Below are positions 41,711 through 51,209 of a DNA stretch of 64,000 nucleotides, in pieces. The notes under the pieces were generated by a model. It made no database searches and had not been told where the DNA came from. It was given only the letters and a program-made list of their open reading frames with translations. Source of the stretch: Tyzzerella sp963558545 (GTDB lineage Bacteria; Bacillota; Clostridia; Lachnospirales; CAG-274); the NCBI RefSeq assembly GCF_963558545.1, contig NZ_CAUWHO010000005.1:67603-131602 (forward strand), written 5' to 3'. The position numbers and the translations under genes are program-made. The first letter of the stretch is position 1; every line of letters starts with the position of its first letter.

Positions 41711-43489
41711 ATGGAACAATTAAAACAAAGAAGTGAAGTTTTAGAACAATTTAAGTGGAAAATAGAAGATTTAGTATCTTCTGATAAAGTATGGGAAGAG
41801 CGTTTTGAAACCCTAAAAAAAGATTTAAAAAAATTAGACACATTTAAAAACAATATACAAATAAACAATCTATACGATTGCCTCTCTTTAAGAGATAAAA
41901 TATCTAATGAAACTATGGTTCTTTATGTATATGCTAATTTAAAGAAAAATGAAGATAGTACTAATAACTTTTATCAATCTTTAGCTAGCAAAGCCGATAG
42001 CCTTATAAGCTCTTATCAGGGTGCTATTGCATTTTTAGAGCCAGAGATTTTAACATTAAATGAAGACGAGCTTTTAAAAGCTGTATCAGGCACAAATTTA
42101 AAGCTATACAACCAATATATAAAAAATCTTTTAAGAACAAAATCTCACATATTATCAACAGAAAAAGAAGAAATATTAGCCAATGCTTATGAAATAAGCC
42201 AATCTGCAGATAACATCTTTTCTATGTTAAATAACGCCGATGCAGACTTTGGCTATATAAAAGACGAAAATGGAAAAGATATAAAAGTTACACACGGAAA
42301 TTATACTATGCTTTTAGAAAATCCTAATAGAAATATTAGAGAACAAGCATTTAAAGCTATGTACAAATTTTACCATAGCTTAAAAAATACAATAGCTACA
42401 ACATATACATCTAGTGTTAAGGCAGATATATTTAATGCAAAAGTTAGAAATTATAATTCTTCTATTGAGCACGCACTTTCAGAAACTAATGTTTCTTTAG
42501 ATGTATACAAAAACCTTATATCTACTGTTCATAAATTTTTACCTGCACTTCATAAATATATTGATATTAGAAAAAAACGTCTAGGACTTTCAGAAATTCA
42601 TTTTTATGATTTATATACACCTATTGTAAAAGACGTAAATAAAAAAATAGACTTTGAAGAAGGCAAAAAAATTGTATTAGAAGCTCTAAAACCTCTAGGG
42701 GAAGACTACATTAAAAATCTACAAAAGGCCTTTGATAGCCGTTGGATAGATGTTTATGAAAATGTAGGCAAAAGAAGTGGTGCATATGTATGGGGAGCTT
42801 ATGGCTGCCACCCATTTGTATCTTTAAATTATACAGATACATTAGATGATATGTTTACATTAGCTCACGAGATGGGCCACGCTATGCACAGCTATTATAC
42901 TACTACAACCCAACCATATATTTATGGAGATTACACTATCTTTTTAGCAGAGGTAGCATCTACTGTAAACGAAGCATTATTAATGGAACATCTTTTAAAA
43001 ACAACTGATAAAGAAGAAGAACAGCTTTACCTTATAAATCACTTTATGGAGCAATTTAGAGGCACTTTATTTAGACAAACTATGTTTGCAGAATTTGAAA
43101 TGATTGTACACGAAAAAATGGAAAATGGCCAACCTCAAACATTTGAAAGCCTTTGTGAAATATATAAAGATTTAAATATAAAATACTATGGAAATGATAT
43201 AGTAATAGATGAAGAAATAACTTGGGAATGGGCAAGAATACCTCATTTTTATTCTGCATTTTATGTATATCAATATGCAACTGGATATTCTTGTGCTATA
43301 TCTTTTTCTAAAAAAATATTAGAAGAAAACGGTAGAGATGACTATCTTGGGTTCTTAAAAAGTGGCTCGTCAGACTACTCTACAGAAATACTTAAAAAAG
43401 CTGGAGTTGATATGACTAAAACAGAGCCTATTGAAAATGCTTTAAAAGTTTTTGAAGAGCTAGTTGAAAAAATGGATAAAATATCTTAA
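41711..43489 (+). CDS. pepF: Oligoendopeptidase F
   Basis: The 592-residue M3B zinc peptidase has the full length of the family. The zinc motif H-E-M-G-H lies near residue 386 with downstream E-V-A-S-T-V-N-E-A supplying the third ligand. It cuts cytoplasmic oligopeptides. The next gene, an M29 aminopeptidase, starts 11 bases later, so both act in peptide recycling together with the nearby CstA transporter. Confidence 0.96.
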   Translation: MEQLKQRSEVLEQFKWKIEDLVSSDKVWEERFETLKKDLKKLDTFKNNIQINNLYDCLSLRDKISNETMVLYVYANLKKNEDSTNNFYQSLASKADSLISSYQGAIAFLEPEILTLNEDELLKAVSGTNLKLYNQYIKNLLRTKSHILSTEKEEILANAYEISQSADNIFSMLNNADADFGYIKDENGKDIKVTHGNYTMLLENPNRNIREQAFKAMYKFYHSLKNTIATTYTSSVKADIFNAKVRNYNSSIEHALSETNVSLDVYKNLISTVHKFLPALHKYIDIRKKRLGLSEIHFYDLYTPIVKDVNKKIDFEEGKKIVLEALKPLGEDYIKNLQKAFDSRWIDVYENVGKRSGAYVWGAYGCHPFVSLNYTDTLDDMFTLAHEMGHAMHSYYTTTTQPYIYGDYTIFLAEVASTVNEALLMEHLLKTTDKEEEQLYLINHFMEQFRGTLFRQTMFAEFEMIVHEKMENGQPQTFESLCEIYKDLNIKYYGNDIVIDEEITWEWARIPHFYSAFYVYQYATGYSCAISFSKKILEENGRDDYLGFLKSGSSDYSTEILKKAGVDMTKTEPIENALKVFEELVEKMDKIS

Positions 43490-43499
43490 GGAGGAAACT

Positions 43500-44612
43500 A
43501 TGGACGAAAGAATTAAAACTTTAGCAAAAAATTTAGTAAACTATTCTTGTAATTTACAAAAAGGTGAAAAGGTATTAATATCTAGTGGTGGATTTTATGA
43601 TATGCCCCTTGTTAGAGCATTAATAAAAGAAACTTATAAAGTAGGTGCTATACCTTTTGTAGAAATTAATCATAATAGTATACAAAGGGAGCTACTTTTA
43701 AACACAAGTGAAGAACAGCTTAACCTTATGGCAGATATAGATTCAAGAAGAATGGAGGCTATGGACGCCTACATTGGTATTGGTGCTCAAGATAATAATA
43801 GCGAGCTTTCTGATGTACCTAGCGAAAATATGAAATTATATTCTAAACTTTATTCTACAAAAGTACATCAAGAGATAAGGCTTAATAAAAAATGGGTTGT
43901 TTTAAGATACCCTACTCCTAATATGGCACAATCTGCTGGCACAAGCCTAGAGGCTTTTGAAGATTTCTATTTTAAAGTATGTAACCTAGATTATAGCAAA
44001 ATGTCTAAAGCTATGGATAACCTTGTAAACTTAATGAACAAAACAGATAAAGTACGTATTGTAGCTAAAGATACAGATGTTAGCTTTTCTATAAAAGATA
44101 TACCTGCTATAAAATGTGCTGGCGAGATGAACATACCTGATGGAGAAGTTTATTCTGCCCCTGTTAAAAATAGTGTAAACGGATATATAACATACAATAC
44201 ACCTTCAGAGTATCAAGGCTTTACCTATGAAAATGTACGCCTAGAATTTGAAAATGGAAAAATAGTAAAAGCTACTGCTAACAATACAGAACGTATAAAT
44301 ACAGTATTTGATTCTGATGAAGGTGCTAGATATATAGGAGAATTTGCAATAGGTGTAAACCCTTATGTATTAAAACCTATGAACAATATTTTGTTTGATG
44401 AAAAAATAATGGGTAGTATACATTTCACACCAGGTAATGCCTACGATGATGCCGACAATGGTAACAGAAGTAGTGTCCATTGGGATTTAGTTTTAATCCA
44501 AACTAAAGAATACGGTGGTGGAGAAATATACTTTGATGATGTGTTAATAAGAAAAGACGGTTTGTTTGTTATAGATGAACTTAAATGTTTAAACCCAGAA
44601 AATTTAGCATAA
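43500..44612 (+). CDS. M29 family aminopeptidase
   Basis: The protein of 370 residues matches thermophilic-type M29 metallo-aminopeptidases (AmpS/PepS): G-E-M-N-I-P-D-G-E-V-Y near residue 210, E-F-A-I-G-V-N-P near 285, and S-S-V-H-W-D-L-V near 325, which hold the metal ligands. ATG 43500 follows AAGGAGGAAACT; the earlier ATG at 43464 lies inside pepF. It removes N-terminal residues of peptides. Confidence 0.92.
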   Translation: MDERIKTLAKNLVNYSCNLQKGEKVLISSGGFYDMPLVRALIKETYKVGAIPFVEINHNSIQRELLLNTSEEQLNLMADIDSRRMEAMDAYIGIGAQDNNSELSDVPSENMKLYSKLYSTKVHQEIRLNKKWVVLRYPTPNMAQSAGTSLEAFEDFYFKVCNLDYSKMSKAMDNLVNLMNKTDKVRIVAKDTDVSFSIKDIPAIKCAGEMNIPDGEVYSAPVKNSVNGYITYNTPSEYQGFTYENVRLEFENGKIVKATANNTERINTVFDSDEGARYIGEFAIGVNPYVLKPMNNILFDEKIMGSIHFTPGNAYDDADNGNRSSVHWDLVLIQTKEYGGGEIYFDDVLIRKDGLFVIDELKCLNPENLA

Positions 44613-44625
44613 TAAAATTTTACAC

Positions 44626-44662
44626 AAAATACCTGTTGAAACTTTTTCAATGGGTATTTTTT
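44626..44662 (+). terminator. Terminator after the aminopeptidase gene
   Basis: Stem AAAATACC/GGTATTTT (44626-44633 with 44653-44660), with an inner TTGAA/TTCAA pairing, is followed by T residues. Confidence 0.75.
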
Positions 44663-44667
44663 AAATC

Positions 44668-44788
44668 CAATTAAGATATGGCTTATATTTTTAAAAGGGA
44701 AATTATATACGGTGTGTTTGTATTAATCTTTACCAATAAAAATATATAGGAATATATGCTTTTTAATACAAAGTGTTGAAAAAATTGA
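44668..44788 (-). repeat. Interspersed repeat, full copy in reverse orientation
   Basis: Read on the minus strand this begins TCAATTTTTT and ends ATATCTTAATTG, with CATATATTCCTATATATTTT, ATTAATACAAACACACC and AAAAATATAAG in between. It is the same 120-bp element as the plus-strand copies at 50.3 and 56.7 kb. Confidence 0.85.
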
Positions 44789-44806
44789 TTATGGATAGGA
44801 GATACT

Positions 44807-45394
44807 ATGGAAAATCTAAAAAAACAAATGAATTTTTTAATAGAAATAGATAAACTAAAAAACGTATTTAGACAAACTTTAATATCAGATAAATCTAGAA
44901 ATGAAAATGATGCAGAACATTCTTGGCATATGGCTATGTATGCAGTAATATTAGAAAAATATGCACCTAAAGGTACAGATATATTAAAGGTTATAAAAAT
45001 GGCACTAATACACGATATAATAGAAATATATGCAGGAGATACATTTTTATATGATGAAGAGCTTACTAAATCTAAAGAAAAAAGAGAAAAAGAGGCAGCA
45101 AAAAAAATATATTCTATCTTACCAGATAAACAAGGAAAAGAAATAAAAGCCTTATGGGAAGAATTTGAAGAAAAACAAACAAAAGAAGCCATATTTTGTG
45201 CTACAATAGATAGAATACAACCTATAATATTAAACTATTTGACACAAGGTGGTACTTGGAAAAAACATAATGTAAAAAAAGATATGGTATTAAAAAAGGG
45301 GTATTTAATATTTGAAAAAGCAGATGAAAGACTAAAACAATATGTTTTAGAAATAATAGAAGAAAGTGTTAAGCTAGGGTATTTGTTACCTTAA
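44807..45394 (+). CDS. HD-domain phosphohydrolase (YfbR/HDDC2-like)
   Basis: The 195-residue protein has metal ligands of an HD domain: E-N-D-A-E-H-S-W-H near residue 30, A-L-I-H-D-I-I-E near 67 and D-R-I-Q-P near 145. This spacing is that of 5'-deoxynucleotidase-type HD proteins. ATG follows GGATAGGAGATACT. The immediate upstream DNA is the reverse repeat copy. Confidence 0.88.
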   Translation: MENLKKQMNFLIEIDKLKNVFRQTLISDKSRNENDAEHSWHMAMYAVILEKYAPKGTDILKVIKMALIHDIIEIYAGDTFLYDEELTKSKEKREKEAAKKIYSILPDKQGKEIKALWEEFEEKQTKEAIFCATIDRIQPIILNYLTQGGTWKKHNVKKDMVLKKGYLIFEKADERLKQYVLEIIEESVKLGYLLP

Positions 45395-45473
45395 AATATA
45401 CATTTATATTGTTTTTATAGGAATATCTTAATTGTATTTAATTAAATTTTTTTAAAATTTTTTAAAAAAAGTG

Positions 45474-45525
45474 TTGACATTTAGGTTAGTATGTGCTAAC
45501 ATATAATTAGTTAGCAAGCACTAAC
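45474..45525 (+). promoter_or_regulatory. Consensus promoter with two TetR-like operator dyads
   Basis: TTGACA (45474-45479) has TAACAT 17 bp downstream (45497-45502). Two dyads with the arms GTTAG and CTAAC and 6-bp centres lie at 45485-45500 and 45510-45525, 25 bp apart. This looks like a repressible promoter, but no regulator gene or ORF is next to it. Confidence 0.65.
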
Positions 45526-45660
45526 ATTTTAGAACAATATAAATTTTAATAATTATGCCAAATTAAATTTATTATTTCTAAATAAAACCTTTTATAATAA
45601 TTAAAGCTAAAAACATCTAAAAAGCCTATTTGTAACCCAAATAGGCTTTTTAGATGTTAA
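45509..45660 (+). ncRNA. Candidate short non-coding transcript
   Basis: The promoter at 45474-45502 and a strong terminator (21-bp perfect arms 45612-45632 and 45638-45658) enclose about 150 bases without any usable ORF. Either a regulated small RNA is made here or a former gene was deleted. Confidence 0.4.
45612..45658 (+). terminator. Strong terminator with 21-bp perfect arms
   Basis: Arms 45612-45632 and 45638-45658 enclose the loop TAACC, and a TTTTT run lies inside the right arm. The inner stem AAAAAGCCTATTTG alone would act as an intrinsic terminator. Confidence 0.8.
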
Positions 45661-45718
45661 AATATAATTTTTATCTATTTTACATCATATATTTATAAAA
45701 AATATATTGGGAGGATAT

Positions 45719-46735
45719 ATGTTATATAAATATATTTTAAAAATAGCACTTGTATATACAGGGACTATACTTGGAGCAGGCTTTGCAACGGGCAAGGAGC
45801 TAGTTAGTTTTTTTGCACAGTTTGGCAATATGGGTATATTGGGATTTTTAATATCTTGCCTTTTATTAGCTTTAACGTGTATGTCTATTTTAAATATGAT
45901 ATATAAAACAAAAGTTAATACATATAGCCAATTTATACATAATATTTTTGGAAGATACGGTGTATATATAGAATGGTTTAATATAGCCTTATTATTTATA
46001 TTATTTTCTGCTATGTTAGCAGGTGGTGGTGCAACATTATGCAATATGTTTAATATAAACGAAATGGCTAGTATAATTATTTTTTGTATAATAACATTTA
46101 TAGCACTTATTTTTGGAAAAGATGCAATAATAAATATAAATACAATATTATGCCCCATACTAATATTAGGTGGAATATTAATAGGTATATATGTATATTT
46201 TAATGCTACGCCTGTATTTAATAATAATATAAAACCTATTATATCTCCTTTTATATATACATCTTATAATGGTATAACAACTATCTCTGTTTTATTTGCT
46301 ATAAGAGATATTGTAAAAAACAAAAAAATAGTTATTTATAGTAGCATTTTGGGAGGTGTATTTATATTTTCTATTGGTATATTTATGCTTTTACCCCTTA
46401 CAAAAAATTATGATTATATATATAATAGTCCATTACCACTATTAAAATTAATAGAAAATAAAAGTATAATAAAAAATATATATGCTTTTACTGTACTGTC
46501 TGCTATATTTACTACGGCAGTATCAAATGGCGTTGCCTTAGAAACCACATTTAAAGAAAAATATAATATAAATGGATTAAGCTTAAAAATTATACTTATA
46601 GTGGTTGGCATTAGCTTTTCATTAATGGGATTTTCCAACATAGTAAACATAGTATACCCTATATTTGGCGCTATAGGAATGTTTGAAATATTAGTCATTA
46701 TGCTTAGTTTTTTTAGTAGTAGTATTGACAAATAA
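45719..46735 (+). CDS. YkvI-like membrane transporter
   Basis: The 338-residue protein has about ten spans and starts with the unwound-helix motif T-I-L-G-A-G-F-A-T-G-K-E-L-V-S-F-F of the YkvI family, distant relatives of LeuT-fold amino acid transporters. The substrate is unknown. ATG 45719 follows GGGAGGATAT; TTG 45707 precedes the ribosome binding site. Confidence 0.82.
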   Translation: MLYKYILKIALVYTGTILGAGFATGKELVSFFAQFGNMGILGFLISCLLLALTCMSILNMIYKTKVNTYSQFIHNIFGRYGVYIEWFNIALLFILFSAMLAGGGATLCNMFNINEMASIIIFCIITFIALIFGKDAIININTILCPILILGGILIGIYVYFNATPVFNNNIKPIISPFIYTSYNGITTISVLFAIRDIVKNKKIVIYSSILGGVFIFSIGIFMLLPLTKNYDYIYNSPLPLLKLIENKSIIKNIYAFTVLSAIFTTAVSNGVALETTFKEKYNINGLSLKIILIVVGISFSLMGFSNIVNIVYPIFGAIGMFEILVIMLSFFSSSIDK

Positions 46736-46787
46736 TATATATCCTTTATAATTATAATAGTGATTTATATACTTTAGGAGAAACATA

Positions 46788-48131
46788 ATGAAAAAATTGA
46801 AACTAACCATTATAGTTACAATGTTTATAGCTATTATCACAGCTATATCTATATATCTTAATCCAGATAAAAATACTACAAAAAGTCTAGAAAAAAAAGA
46901 TTTTAAATCTATAGATATTAGCCCTGGAGAGCAAGTATATACATATAATGGATATATATATATATATGGCAAATCAGGTATAAAAGTTATAAAAGGCGAA
47001 AAAACCTTACTAGAAGACAAATTTTCCCTTGAAAATCCATATGTTGTTACGTCTTATAATAAACTTGCTATTGGAGATAAAAATAGTAAAGTTATTAGAG
47101 TATACTCTAATGAAGGACATATGTACACACAAAATACTGCAAATAATATACTTGGATTTACAATAAATAAAAATGGTTTTTTAGTTGTTATTTTAAAAAA
47201 TGATATTAATTATCAAATAGAAATATATAACAATAGTGGTGAAAATATATATTCTATAAAAGATATAAGTTTCAATGAGGGCGTGCCAATTGGTGTATCA
47301 ATATCAGAAGATAATAAAATTTTATCAGTTTCTTACATTAAAACAATGGGTGCTACAGTAGATTCTAATATTGTTTTTTACTCTATAGAAGAAAACAATA
47401 TCTTTGGCGGAGTTGTAAAACAAAACCAAATAGTTGGTGTTATTAAATTTATGGATAACTCAAATATAGTTTTTATATCAGATAAAGAAATATTTGTTGT
47501 AAAATGTAGCTCAGCTAAAACAGCAGAGCAAGTTAAAGAAATATATAAAAAACCTTTAAATAATGTTTTAAAAGATGTATCTTTTTTAGATGGAATAGGC
47601 TATGTAATTTGTTATGGTCAGCCTATTATAAAAAGTGAAGATAGTATAGAAGATAATACAATAGCTTTTTATAACCAATCTGGTGGAGAAATTGGCAAAT
47701 ATTATAAAAAAGAAAAAAATATAACAAATATATTTTCTAACAAATTTGGTGCTATATTACAAGATGCAAGGTTATTTACAGCTTTAGATAAATCTGGTAA
47801 AAAACTTTGGGAATATCAGGCAACTCAAGATATAAAAGATGTTATATTTTACGATAGTGATAATAAAGCGCTTATTGTTACTAACGATAAAATTAAAATT
47901 GTAAAAATAGATAAAACATTAGTAGACAAACAGATAGATGAAAATACAATAGAAAAAGAAATAGATAAAAAAACAGAAGAAACTACAAATAACCCACAAA
48001 AGGAAGATAAAATTAATCTCCCAGATAAAAACCAACACGACAAAAATAAAACACCTACAGATAAAAAATCACAATCACAAAACCCACAAAGTACTGAAGG
48101 CCAAACTATTAGTGAACCCCCAAATCACTAA
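46788..48131 (+). CDS. DUF5711-type membrane-anchored beta-propeller-like protein
   Basis: The 447-residue protein has one N-terminal membrane anchor (about residues 6-24), then repeated beta strands in a propeller-like pattern up to about residue 380. A Lys/Glu/Asn/Gln-rich low-complexity tail follows (T-E-E-T-T-N-N-P-Q-K-E-D and similar). It matches the DUF5711 pattern common in Clostridia. It lies before cvpA, as this family often does. Function is unknown; the extracytoplasmic tail may contact the cell wall. Confidence 0.7.
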   Translation: MKKLKLTIIVTMFIAIITAISIYLNPDKNTTKSLEKKDFKSIDISPGEQVYTYNGYIYIYGKSGIKVIKGEKTLLEDKFSLENPYVVTSYNKLAIGDKNSKVIRVYSNEGHMYTQNTANNILGFTINKNGFLVVILKNDINYQIEIYNNSGENIYSIKDISFNEGVPIGVSISEDNKILSVSYIKTMGATVDSNIVFYSIEENNIFGGVVKQNQIVGVIKFMDNSNIVFISDKEIFVVKCSSAKTAEQVKEIYKKPLNNVLKDVSFLDGIGYVICYGQPIIKSEDSIEDNTIAFYNQSGGEIGKYYKKEKNITNIFSNKFGAILQDARLFTALDKSGKKLWEYQATQDIKDVIFYDSDNKALIVTNDKIKIVKIDKTLVDKQIDENTIEKEIDKKTEETTNNPQKEDKINLPDKNQHDKNKTPTDKKSQSQNPQSTEGQTISEPPNH

Positions 48132-48198
48132 TAATTTGGTTGGCTAAAAAGAAAAGAAAAGAAAGAAAACTAGGTTATTTTATTATAAGGAGGAAGTA

Positions 48199-48894
48199 AT
48201 GAATATTTTAGATTTTATTTTAATAGCTATATTTATAGCTTGTGTTATAAATAGCTACTATAAAGGATTTTTTAAACAAGTATTTGACATACTTGGCTTT
48301 ATAATAGGTATAGCTTTTTTTGCTATTTTATACCCTATAATAAATAACTGGCTATTAAAAAGTACATTTTTATCAAAAGTGAAAGACTGGGTAATATCCG
48401 ATTTAAACCTTGCACAGTTTGTAGCAACAACACAAGAAGATATTGTATCTGGTATACAAAATTTAAATGCCCCAGAAATTATTAAAGAGCTACTAATAAA
48501 AAATAATAATAACGCTTTTTATGAACTATTTGGCGTTGACAATGTAGTAGAATATATAGCAAATTTTGTTGCAATGATAGTTATAAGCTTAGTAACAGTA
48601 TTTTTTGTAGTTTTAGTAGTTGATATAATAATAACTATATTGAATAAAACTAACAATATTGCATCTAGGCTACCAGTTTTAGGAAAGCTTGATAAAATAG
48701 GTGGTATTGTCCTTGGTATAATAAATGGCTTATTTACTCTATGGCTTTTAGGAATAATAATATTAGTATTATCCGTATTCCCACAACTATCTTTCTTAAA
48801 AGACCAGCTAGATGGATTTTTAACAGGACCATTAATAAATGATAATATTTTATCAAAATTACTATTAAATTTAATATTAGGAATTATAAATTAA
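48199..48894 (+). CDS. CvpA family membrane protein
   Basis: The 231-residue protein starts N-I-L-D-F-I-L-I-A and has the K-G-F-F-K-Q-V-F-D-I-L-G-F motif of CvpA/colicin V production proteins, with four spans. An inserted outer segment (about residues 50-115) is longer than in Proteobacteria. It ends three bases before yigZ. Confidence 0.85.
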   Translation: MNILDFILIAIFIACVINSYYKGFFKQVFDILGFIIGIAFFAILYPIINNWLLKSTFLSKVKDWVISDLNLAQFVATTQEDIVSGIQNLNAPEIIKELLIKNNNNAFYELFGVDNVVEYIANFVAMIVISLVTVFFVVLVVDIIITILNKTNNIASRLPVLGKLDKIGGIVLGIINGLFTLWLLGIIILVLSVFPQLSFLKDQLDGFLTGPLINDNILSKLLLNLILGIIN

Positions 48895-48897
48895 GAT

Positions 48898-49548
48898 ATG
48901 AAAAAAAGTTTTAATACTATAAACCAACGTGCAGAGGCAGAAATAGTAGAGAAAAAATCTCGTTTTATAGCCAATGTTCTACCTATTTCTTCCGAACAAG
49001 AAGCTATAAGCTTTATATCAGAAATAAAAAAACAACATTACAATGCAAGGCATAACTGTTTTGCCTATATAATAGGTGGGGATATACCTATCATTAGATT
49101 TAGCGATGATGGAGAACCAAATGGAACAGCAGGTAAACCTATTTTAGATGTTTTATTAGGTGAAAAAATAGAAAATGCTATAATAGTAGTTACCAGATAT
49201 TTTGGTGGAACTTTACTTGGCACAGGAGGGCTTGTTAGAGCATACGGAAAATCTGCTAAAGAAGGACTTATGGCTGGCAAGATAGTACAAATGGATACAT
49301 ATACCAAAATATTTGTAGTTGTAGATTATTCTCTTATAGGAAAAATACAATATGAAATATCTACTAGTGAACATATTCTTATAGATACAGAATATACAGA
49401 TTTAGTTAAATTTAGTGTATATATAAAAAATGAACTATTAGACCAGTTTATAGAAAATATAATAAACATAACAAATAATAGTGCAACAATAACAAAAGAA
49501 AATGAATATTTTTTAAAGTTAATAGACGGAAAAGTTGTTTTAGATTAG
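48898..49548 (+). CDS. yigZ: YigZ/IMPACT family protein
   Basis: The 216-residue protein shows K-K-S-R-F-I-A, H-N-C-F-A-Y-I-I-G, S-D-D-G-E-P-N-G-T-A-G-K-P and the V-T-R-Y-F-G-G-T-L-L-G-T-G-G-L-V-R motif, followed by a DUF1949-like C-terminal domain. The family is linked to translation and stress, but the reaction is not known. The gene has no good ribosome binding site of its own and follows cvpA by three bases, suggesting coupled translation. Confidence 0.93.
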   Translation: MKKSFNTINQRAEAEIVEKKSRFIANVLPISSEQEAISFISEIKKQHYNARHNCFAYIIGGDIPIIRFSDDGEPNGTAGKPILDVLLGEKIENAIIVVTRYFGGTLLGTGGLVRAYGKSAKEGLMAGKIVQMDTYTKIFVVVDYSLIGKIQYEISTSEHILIDTEYTDLVKFSVYIKNELLDQFIENIINITNNSATITKENEYFLKLIDGKVVLD

Positions 49549-49561
49549 ACGGAGGTACAAT

Positions 49562-50290
49562 ATGGCAGGACATTCTAAATTTGCAAATATAAAACATAAA
49601 AAAGAAAAAAACGATGCTATAAAAGGTAAAATATTTACTATTATAGGTAGAGAAATAGCTGTTGCTGTTAAGGCAGGAGGAGCAGACCCTACAAGCAACT
49701 CTAGGCTTAGAGATGCCATAGCTAAAGCTAAGTCTAACAATATGCCAAACGATACAATAGAAAGAAGTATAAAAAAGGCAGCAGGCAATATAGATGGTGT
49801 TAGTTACGAAACCATTGTATATGAAGGCTATGGCCCTAAAGGTGTTGCCATTATAGTAGAAACACTTACAGACAATAAAAATAGAACAGCAGCCAATGTA
49901 AGAAGTGCTTTTACAAAAGGCAATGGCAATATGGGTACTACTGGTTGTGTTAGCTTTATGTTTGATGAAAAGGGACAAATTATGATTGAAAAATCTAATG
50001 ATATAAACCCTGATGAGCTTATGATGATATCTTTAGATGCAGGTGCTTTAGATTTTAATGAAGAAGAAGAAGGATATGAAATTATTACATCTCCAGAAGA
50101 CTTTTCAGCTGTTCGTGAGGCAATAGAACAAGCTAACATAGAAATAGTAGATGCAGAGGTTAGTATGATACCACAAACATATACATCTTTAACTGATGAA
50201 GATGATATTAAAAAAATGAACAAACTATTAAACTTGTTAGAAGATGATGATGATGTAAAAAATGTTTATCATAATTGGGAACAAGAATAA
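49562..50290 (+). CDS. yebC: YebC/PmpR family transcription or translation factor
   Basis: The 242-residue protein begins M-A-G-H-S-K-F-A-N-I-K-H-K-K and has G-G-A-D-P-T-S-N-S-R-L, D-N-K-N-R-T-A-A-N-V-R and an acidic C-terminal domain. Work on this family indicates a role in resolving ribosome stalls or in regulation. It ends directly at a repeat element. Confidence 0.96.
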   Translation: MAGHSKFANIKHKKEKNDAIKGKIFTIIGREIAVAVKAGGADPTSNSRLRDAIAKAKSNNMPNDTIERSIKKAAGNIDGVSYETIVYEGYGPKGVAIIVETLTDNKNRTAANVRSAFTKGNGNMGTTGCVSFMFDEKGQIMIEKSNDINPDELMMISLDAGALDFNEEEEGYEIITSPEDFSAVREAIEQANIEIVDAEVSMIPQTYTSLTDEDDIKKMNKLLNLLEDDDDVKNVYHNWEQE

Positions 50291-50410
50291 TCAATTTTTT
50301 AGATACTTTGTATCTAAAAACACATATTCCTATATATTTTTATTCATAAAAATTAATACAAACACCCGTATATAATTTTTTATCTAAAAATATAAGTCAT
50401 ATCTTAATTG
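50291..50410 (+). repeat. Interspersed repeat, full copy
   Basis: The 120-bp copy starts with TCAATTTTTT one base after the yebC stop codon and ends ATATCTTAATTG. Its first hairpin reads TAGATACTTTGTATCTA, which differs from the 56.7-kb copies at both arms in a compensating way, so base pairing is preserved. Confidence 0.85.
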
Positions 50411-50416
50411 TTTTAA

Positions 50417-50499
50417 TCAATTTTTTGAGTACTTTGTATCTAAAAATACATATTCCTAAATTTTTTCGGCATAAAATATAATAAATCATACCTTAATTA
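50417..50499 (+). repeat. Interspersed repeat, shortened copy
   Basis: Starts TCAATTTTTTGAGTACTTTG, reaches CATATTCCTA and then jumps to AATCATACCTTAATTA. Like the 22.85-kb copy, it lacks the middle third. Confidence 0.65.
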
Positions 50500-50509
50500 A
50501 TATAAATAA

Positions 50510-50548
50510 AAAATAGGTAATAAAAGTTTATTGCCTATTTTTTTTATT
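50510..50548. terminator. Bidirectional terminator before the GNAT gene
   Basis: AATAGGTAATAAA pairs with TTTATTGCCTATT with one wobble, followed by a T run. It serves the minus-strand acetyltransferase gene and the plus-strand yebC transcript. Confidence 0.75.
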
Positions 50549-51070
50549 TAAATATTCCATCTTAGTTAAAGAATAAAAACACCTATCCTTTATTTGCCCA
50601 TTATGTAATAAAAAGCTATTTCTAAATGTACCCTCATAATAAAAACCGTTTTTTTCTATAACTCTTTTAGATGCTATATTATCTTTAAAATGAGAAATAG
50701 ATACAATGTCTAAATTTATAATACAAAAGCTATATTCTAATATTTTATTTACTGCCTCTGTCATTATCCCCTTTGCCCAATAATCTTTAGATAAAACATA
50801 CCCTAAACATTTAGATTTTATATCTTGCCTTATCTTATCCCTACTTAAACTTATAGAACCAATAACTTTATTATTTTCTTTATATACTATGGCAAATGTG
50901 TTTTTATCATTTATAAACATATTTAAAACAAGCATAGAATGTTCTTTTGAAGTATGTGGTATCCACCCAGCATTTATCCCCACTTCATCTATTTTAGCAT
51001 ACTCAAAAAGGTCATCTAAATCATCTTTATTAAAATTTCTTAGTAATAGCCTATCTGTTTCTAAAATCAT
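50528..51070 (-). CDS. GNAT acetyltransferase, RimJ-like
   Basis: The protein of 180 residues starts I-L-E-T-D-R-L-L-L-R-N-F, the usual opening of RimJ/RimL-type GNATs. It has L-G-Y-V-L-S-K-D-Y-W-A-K-G-I-M-T-E-A near residue 87 for acetyl-CoA and S-K-R-V-I-E-K-N-G-F-Y-Y-E-G near 140. ATG 51070 follows AAGGAGGGAATTTATA; an upstream ATG at 51097 precedes that ribosome binding site. The substrate is unknown. Confidence 0.88.
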   Translation of the reverse strand: MILETDRLLLRNFNKDDLDDLFEYAKIDEVGINAGWIPHTSKEHSMLVLNMFINDKNTFAIVYKENNKVIGSISLSRDKIRQDIKSKCLGYVLSKDYWAKGIMTEAVNKILEYSFCIINLDIVSISHFKDNIASKRVIEKNGFYYEGTFRNSFLLHNGQIKDRCFYSLTKMEYLNKKNRQ

Positions 51071-51209
51071 TATAAATTCCCTCCTTAAAATATACATATT
51101 ATACCATTAAAATCATATATATTCAAATAATAGATTACATTTTGTACAAAATATATTGAAAAATAAAAAAATAGTGGTATAATAATATAAAAACAAGGGA
51201 GGATATATT

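Noticed and set aside
45395..45445. Repeat remnant with AGGAATATCTTAATTGTATTT
   Set aside because: Only the last 20 or so bases resemble the repeat family; too short to claim in an A/T-rich genome.
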